From Bosea sp. RAC05 (GTDB lineage Bacteria > Pseudomonadota > Alphaproteobacteria > Rhizobiales > Beijerinckiaceae): a DNA stretch of 64,000 bases. The stretch covers positions 3,272,001 to 3,336,000 of the forward strand of contig NZ_CP016464.1 of NCBI RefSeq assembly GCF_001713455.1, written 5' to 3'. This document shows, one piece after another, positions 59,464 through 64,000 of the stretch. Within the stretch, counting starts at the first letter, position 1, and each line of letters opens with the position of its first letter. The position numbers and the translations under genes are program-made. The notes below the pieces were generated by a model, which was given only the letters and a program-made list of their open reading frames with translations, was not told the origin of the DNA and searched no databases.

Positions 59464-59492
59464 GTCATAGCGCCTTCGTCTGTCTCTGCCAA
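59464..59492 (-). promoter_or_regulatory. Probable rplJ promoter
   Basis: TTGGCA (59492-59487), a 17-base spacer and TATGAC (59469-59464) lie on the minus strand upstream of the L10 leader, giving rplJL-rpoBC its own start in addition to read-through from rplKA. Confidence 0.5.
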
Positions 59493-59596
59493 GTGGCATC
59501 CTGCGGATCTCCGGGACGGAGCCTCCGCGGCCGGCCTCCGTCGCCGGGGCCGGGACGCTTCGGACGGCGCAGGGCCGGCCGAAGCGCGCGGCGGCA

Positions 59597-60295
<699 letters not shown>

Positions 60296-60305
60296 CTTCG
60301 CCCCC

Positions 60306-60737
60306 TCAGCCCACGACTTCCAGGCCCATCGACCGGGCGGAGCCCTTGATCATGGACGCTGCGGATTCGACGCTGTCGCAGTTGAGATCGGCCATCTTCT
60401 TCTCGGCGATCTCGTTGATCTGCGCGGCGGTGACCTTGCCGACATTGCCGCCGCGGCCCGGAGTCTTGGAACCCGAGGTCAGGCCGGCGGCCTTCTTCAG
60501 CCAGTACGAGACCGGCGGCTGCTTCATCTCGAAGGTGAAGGAGCGGTCCTGATACGCGGTGATGATCACCGGGATCGGCATGCCCTTCTCCATCTGCGCG
60601 GTCTTCGCGTTGAAGGCCTTGCAGAATTCCATGATGTTGAGGCCGCGCTGACCCAGCGCCGGACCGATCGGCGGCGACGGATTGGCCGCGCCCGCCGGAA
60701 CCTGAAGCTTCACGTAACCCGTGATCTTCTTCGCCAT
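60306..60737 (-). CDS. rplK: 50S ribosomal protein L11 (uL11)
   Basis: The 143-residue protein has '[22 protein letters not shown]' in outline, '[15 protein letters not shown]' and '[18 protein letters not shown]' in outline. The N-domain prolines that bind thiopeptides are present. It is normally directly after nusG; here a chemotaxis receptor gene and 217 non-coding bases come between. Confidence 0.97.
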   Translation of the reverse strand: MAKKITGYVKLQVPAGAANPSPPIGPALGQRGLNIMEFCKAFNAKTAQMEKGMPIPVIITAYQDRSFTFEMKQPPVSYWLKKAAGLTSGSKTPGRGGNVGKVTAAQINEIAEKKMADLNCDSVESAASMIKGSARSMGLEVVG

Positions 60738-60954
60738 GATGGCTGCTCCTGCCGCCTGCCCCGATGCCGATCGGAACGACGACGTCCCGCCCGCGGATCA
60801 GATCCGCCCGGGGTCGGGATGGTTGCAGAGCGTGGTGCGGCATGAAGCTCCGGCTGGCGACCGGCATGCCTCCCACGCAAGTGAGGTGGGGCCTATGGCA
60901 CAGAAGGCGGCGAAGGGGAAGCCCCGTTCGCAGTGCGGCGCCCGTAAGCCCGCC

Positions 60955-62559
60955 TCAGGCCTCGGCGCGTCGCCTCTGCCCGATGAAGCCTTCCACGACG
61001 TCGCGCAGTCCGGCCGCCTGGCGGTCGAGGTCGGTCGAGGCCAGCATCGCCGCCTCCGCCGTCTGGCGCCACTTCTCGGTCATGGCGGCCACCTGCTCGA
61101 CCTGCTCGGCCACGAGACGCACATCCCCGGCGGTCTTGCCCGTGCTCTCGGCGATGGCGGAGGAATTGGCGTCCTGCCGCCCGGTCAGCTCGGCGATCGA
61201 ATCGGCGGCGGCCTCGACATCGTCGATCGAATGCACCAGCGCACCGACGCGGCCGGTGAGCCGGTCTGCGGCCACCCGGATCAGATCGAGCCCGCCCTGA
61301 ACCTCCGAGGTCGCCTGGGCCGTCCGCTGCGAGAGTTGCTTGACCTCGGAGGCGACGACCGCGAAGCCCCGCCCCGCCTCGCCGGCCCGCGCCGCCTCGA
61401 TCGTCGCATTCAGCGCCAGCAGATTGGTCTGGCTGGCGACCGAGGAGATGATGTCGATGATGCCGGAAATCCGCGCCACGGCGTCGTGGAGCGCCTCCGT
61501 ATCCGCCCTCGCCTCGCCGACGAGCGCCTTGGCGCCGACGCTCACCTCGGCACTTCGCTGCGCCTCGCGGGCCGCGTCCCGCACCAGCGACGTGACCTCG
61601 CCGATGGTCACGGCGACGTCGCCGACATGGGCCGCGACACGCTGGGTCGATTGCGCGGCTGCGCTGGCACGACGGTCGACCTCGCCGGAATAGCCGCCGA
61701 GTTCCCGTGCCGCCTCGGACATGCGGCTCGAATGGGTCTCGAGCGCGGTCGCGATCGCCGCGATGCGGTCCTGGAAGGCGATGCTCTGCGCCTGCGCCTG
61801 TTCGCGCTGCTGGATCTCTTCCGACATCGCGGCCATGCGCTGGACCGCGGCCTCCTGCCCGGCCTTCTGTTCGCGCAGATGCGCCTTCAGGGCCCGCGCG
61901 AGCGCACCGATCTCGTCGCTGCGCACGGCGAGGCCGGCCAGCCAGGAGGTTCCGCCCTGCCCCTCGCGCAGCGCCCGAGACATCTCGATGATCGGCCTGA
62001 CCAGCCAGCGGTATTCGAGCGCGACCACCAGCACGACCAGCAGCAGGCAGACGGCGCCGAGCAGGCCCTCGAACCGATCCGCCCCCGCCTTCTGGGCCTT
62101 GAGCCTGCGGGTGATGTCGACCAGCGCCTTGTTGAGGGCGAGGTGCATGTCCTCATGCACCGTCGGCCATTGCCGCATCAGCTTCTGGCCATCGGGCGTG
62201 CCGGCCTGTCCGCGGACCTCGTTCAGCAGCGCCTCCGCCTGCACGGCGCGCTCGCGGACCTCGCCCTGTGCGGCAGCGGCGATCGCGCTCATGGCCTTCG
62301 CCATGTCGTCGACGAGGGCCCAGTCTTCGGCCCGGGTGAGCGACTCGTCGGCGAGCGAGTGGATCTTCTCGAAGAGCGCCGACGCCTCCTCGGTCCGCAA
62401 CAGCGCCTCGCCATTGACCGACATCTCGGCCGCGAGACGGTCCATCCGGTCCGAAGCGACGAACTCGTTGGCGACGAAGAGAGACACGACGAATCCGAGC
62501 GCGACGCTCCACAGCGCCATACGCTGACCGACAGTCGCCCTGAAACGCTTGAAAACCAT
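60955..62559 (-). CDS. Methyl-accepting chemotaxis protein between nusG and rplK
   Basis: This is a 534-residue receptor with membrane helices at ~14-32 and ~165-187, a short helical periplasmic domain of ~130 residues between them, a HAMP-like linker, and a cytoplasmic signalling hairpin with '[19 protein letters not shown]' then '[21 protein letters not shown]' at its tip, the CheA/CheW contact. There is no C-terminal pentapeptide for methyltransferase docking. It is in the same orientation as the ribosomal genes but unrelated to them. Two inverted repeats lie upstream. The ligand is unknown. Confidence 0.92.
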   Translation of the reverse strand: MVFKRFRATVGQRMALWSVALGFVVSLFVANEFVASDRMDRLAAEMSVNGEALLRTEEASALFEKIHSLADESLTRAEDWALVDDMAKAMSAIAAAAQGEVRERAVQAEALLNEVRGQAGTPDGQKLMRQWPTVHEDMHLALNKALVDITRRLKAQKAGADRFEGLLGAVCLLLVVLVVALEYRWLVRPIIEMSRALREGQGGTSWLAGLAVRSDEIGALARALKAHLREQKAGQEAAVQRMAAMSEEIQQREQAQAQSIAFQDRIAAIATALETHSSRMSEAARELGGYSGEVDRRASAAAQSTQRVAAHVGDVAVTIGEVTSLVRDAAREAQRSAEVSVGAKALVGEARADTEALHDAVARISGIIDIISSVASQTNLLALNATIEAARAGEAGRGFAVVASEVKQLSQRTAQATSEVQGGLDLIRVAADRLTGRVGALVHSIDDVEAAADSIAELTGRQDANSSAIAESTGKTAGDVRLVAEQVEQVAAMTEKWRQTAEAAMLASTDLDRQAAGLRDVVEGFIGQRRRAEA

Positions 62560-62582
62560 GTGACCGCGCTTGTTTGTGCCTC

Positions 62583-62624
62583 AAGACGGTAAGGATAGCC
62601 GTCTTAAGAGCAACTTAACGTTGC
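62583..62624. promoter_or_regulatory. Two adjacent inverted repeats upstream of the chemotaxis receptor gene
   Basis: AAGACGG...CCGTCTT (62583-62605) and GCAAC-TTAAC-GTTGC (62610-62624) lie 24-65 bases before the start codon. They may be operator sites or a transcript-end structure; neither has a recognised binding protein. Confidence 0.4.
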
Positions 62625-62644
62625 GTCACAATTGGCGCCCCAGC

Positions 62645-62660
62645 GCGGCCCGGCGGCCGC
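62645..62660 (-). other. Stem-loop abutting the nusG stop
   Basis: GCGGCC/GGCCGC (62645-62650 with 62655-62660), loop CGGC, begins at the base after the nusG stop codon. Confidence 0.55.
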
Positions 62661-63194
62661 TCAGAGCTTCTCGACCTGGCCGTATTCCAGCTCGACCGGG
62701 GTGGCGCGGCCGAAGATCGAGACCGCGACCTTCAGGCGGGCGCGACCATGGTCGACATCCTCGACGACGCCGTTGAACGAGGCGAACGGGCCGTCGGCCA
62801 CCTTCACCTGCTCGCCGACCTCGAAGACGATCGTCGGCTTCGGCCGCTCGATGCCCTCGGCGACCTGGCCCTTGATCCGCAGCGCCTCGGTCTCGGGAAT
62901 CGGCATCGGCTTGGCCTTGTCGGCGCCGAGGAAGCCGGTGACCTTCGGCGTGTTCTTGATCAGGTGATAGACCTCGTCGGTCATCTCGCACTTCACCAGC
63001 ACATAGCCGGGGAAGAACTTGCGCTCGGCATCGACCTTGCGGCCGCGGCGAACCTCGACGACCTTCTCGGTCGGCACCAGCACCTCGTCGAACTTGTCGG
63101 CGAGATTGCGCTGCGCCGCCTGGTCGCGGATCGACTGCGCGACCTTGTTCTCGAAGTTCGAATAGGCGTGGACGATGTACCAGCGGGTGCTCAC
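62661..63194 (-). CDS. nusG: Transcription termination/antitermination factor NusG
   Basis: The 177-residue protein has an NGN domain ('RWYIVHAYSNFENKVAQSI', 'RKFFPGYVLVKCEMTDEVYH' in outline, 'FLGADKAKPMPI') and a C-terminal KOW domain ('GEQVKVADGPFASFNGVVED' in outline). It links RNA polymerase to Rho or to the ribosome through S10. The GTG start at 63194 gives the family N-terminus; the longer frame overlaps secE and is not coding. Confidence 0.97.
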   Translation of the reverse strand: MSTRWYIVHAYSNFENKVAQSIRDQAAQRNLADKFDEVLVPTEKVVEVRRGRKVDAERKFFPGYVLVKCEMTDEVYHLIKNTPKVTGFLGADKAKPMPIPETEALRIKGQVAEGIERPKPTIVFEVGEQVKVADGPFASFNGVVEDVDHGRARLKVAVSIFGRATPVELEYGQVEKL

Positions 63195-63208
63195 GTGTCT
63201 GATTCCGT

Positions 63209-63403
63209 TCAACGGGCGCCGAGGATGAGGCCGAGCGACCAGCGGATGATGGTGTCGGTGAAGAAGAAGAACAGGCTGGACACGACCACCATCAGCAGCA
63301 CGAGGCCGGTGGTGATCAGCGTCTCGCGCCGCGACGGCCACGTCACCTTGGACGCCTCGTTGCGCACGTCCTGCAGGAAGCTGAAGGGGCTGCTCTTGGC
63401 CAT
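63209..63403 (-). CDS. secE: Protein translocase subunit SecE
   Basis: The 64-residue single-helix form has the amphipathic 'FLQDVRNEASKVTWPSRRET', whose 'KVTWP' is the family signature, then one membrane helix (residues ~30-50). It clamps SecY in the translocon. It starts the secE-nusG pair, 298 bases after tRNA-Trp on the same strand. Confidence 0.96.
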   Translation of the reverse strand: MAKSSPFSFLQDVRNEASKVTWPSRRETLITTGLVLLMVVVSSLFFFFTDTIIRWSLGLILGAR

Positions 63404-63701
63404 GGGTCACCTCGGGTTCCGGGCCGGCACCCGGCTCTCGCCGGCGCCGATTCGGCCGTCCTGAAACATTCGCGGCGCGGGGCTCAGGGAGCCGCGCGCC
63501 GTCGTGAGAAGGCTTCTACAACGCCCCGAGGCGTTCGCCAAGAGGTTTTGCCGGCTGGCGTCCGGAGGGCGCGAGGCCCTGAGCCGGAGCCCAGACAGAC
63601 GCAGCGCCCGGACGCCCCGACCTGTTTTATCCAACGCAAGGAAACCGACCGAGGACGCGCTGGGCGCCGAACCGTTCACACCCCGGTCGATGGGCGGGAA
63701 C

Positions 63702-63777
63702 TGGCAGGGGCGGCAGGGCTCGAACCTGCGACACCCGGTTTTGGAGACCGGTACTCTACCAACTGAGCTACACCCCT
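63702..63777 (-). tRNA. tRNA-Trp (anticodon CCA)
   Basis: On the minus strand AGGGGTG pairs with CGCCCCT; the D-arm is GCTCAGTTGGTAGAGT, the anticodon loop CTCCAAA with CCA at 63744-63742, and the T-arm GCAGGTTCGAGCCCTGC. CCA is encoded. The tRNA-Trp-secE-nusG order is common in bacteria. Confidence 0.97.
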
Positions 63778-63981
63778 GTAGTCGCGGTTCCTTTGCCCCA
63801 AGCGGCTGGGCTTTTCAAGTCGAAAGTGTATGGCGCCTCGCGTCCAGTTCCGGAACGCCCTTGGCCGATCGCGACACCGCCGCGCGGGTGAAAACAGCAT
63901 CGCGAGTGCCTCTGGAGGCATCCCAATCCGATGTTAACGGGACGCCGTTATGGTGCCTCCGACATCATCGTGGGGCAAACC

Positions 63982-64000
63982 ATGTGGTCCGGCTATCTGA
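63982..64000 (+). CDS. Start of an unidentified gene cut by the window edge
   Basis: ATG TGG TCC GGC TAT CTG follows GGGG seven to ten bases upstream and reads out of the window. Only six codons are visible, so no product can be named. Confidence 0.35.

Larger units (their letters stand above)
59055..59596. other. 542-base gap between rplA and rplJ
   Basis: No gene is supported here. From the rplJ end it holds the ribosome-binding site, a leader of about 400 bases with a hairpin at 59221-59236, an L10-type binding motif at 59249-59316, a promoter at 59464-59492 and GC-rich inverted repeats near 59545-59580. Confidence 0.7.

Overview
The window is chromosomal DNA of a high-GC alphaproteobacterium, most likely of the order Hyphomicrobiales; a Bosea-like genus is my guess. 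Pointers are the str-S10-spc-alpha ribosomal order, a zinc-free S14, an 88-residue FliN/SpoA protein outside any flagellar cluster, alphaproteobacterial PccA and isovaleryl-CoA dehydrogenase, a Porin_2-like outer-membrane protein and several classes of palindromic intergenic repeats. I found no phage, transposase, CRISPR array or plasmid gene.

Layout. (a) 1-28.7 kb is mixed housekeeping DNA. It holds a truncated membrane diguanylate cyclase; small DUF2147, DUF2177 and lipoprotein genes; three acyl-CoA genes that lie apart (mccB, ivd, pccA); lipB; a FliN-like gene; tRNA-Leu(GAG); mgtE; two tandem GH25 muramidase genes; a frameshifted CorA/ZntB-type transporter; small enzymes (GGCT fold, rhodanese, GST, HAD); psiF-like; crcB-rluC; an acidic porin with an apparent 5' frameshift; rarA coupled to a Do/Deg protease; and an orphan TctC-type binding protein. 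(b) 28.8-48.8 kb is one minus-strand ribosomal supercluster reading rpsL-rpsG-fusA-tuf-rpsJ...rplO-secY-adk-[BASS transporter]-rpsM-rpsK-rpoA-rplQ. The transporter is an intruder. (c) 49.4-63.8 kb, also minus strand, reads tRNA-Trp-secE-nusG-[chemotaxis receptor]-rplK-rplA-rplJ-rplL-rpoB-rpoC. The receptor is a second intruder.

Regulation seen directly includes a good -35/-10 pair in front of rpsL, another in front of rplJ together with an L10-type leader, intrinsic terminators after rplQ and rpoC, and GC-rich stem-loops just after the stop codons of many genes in the ribosomal and polymerase clusters. Translational coupling (ATGA, GTGA or TGATG overlaps) is seen in crcB-rluC, deg-rarA, rhodanese-small membrane protein, secY-adk, rplC-rplD, rplD-rplW and rplN-rplX.

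No clearly new multi-gene system is visible. The observations most worth checking are the stop-codon stem-loops, the two foreign-looking genes inside the ribosomal clusters, the poly-Asp porin extension, and two frameshifts that are each repaired by one extra base in a short G or C run. The frameshifts may be sequence errors.
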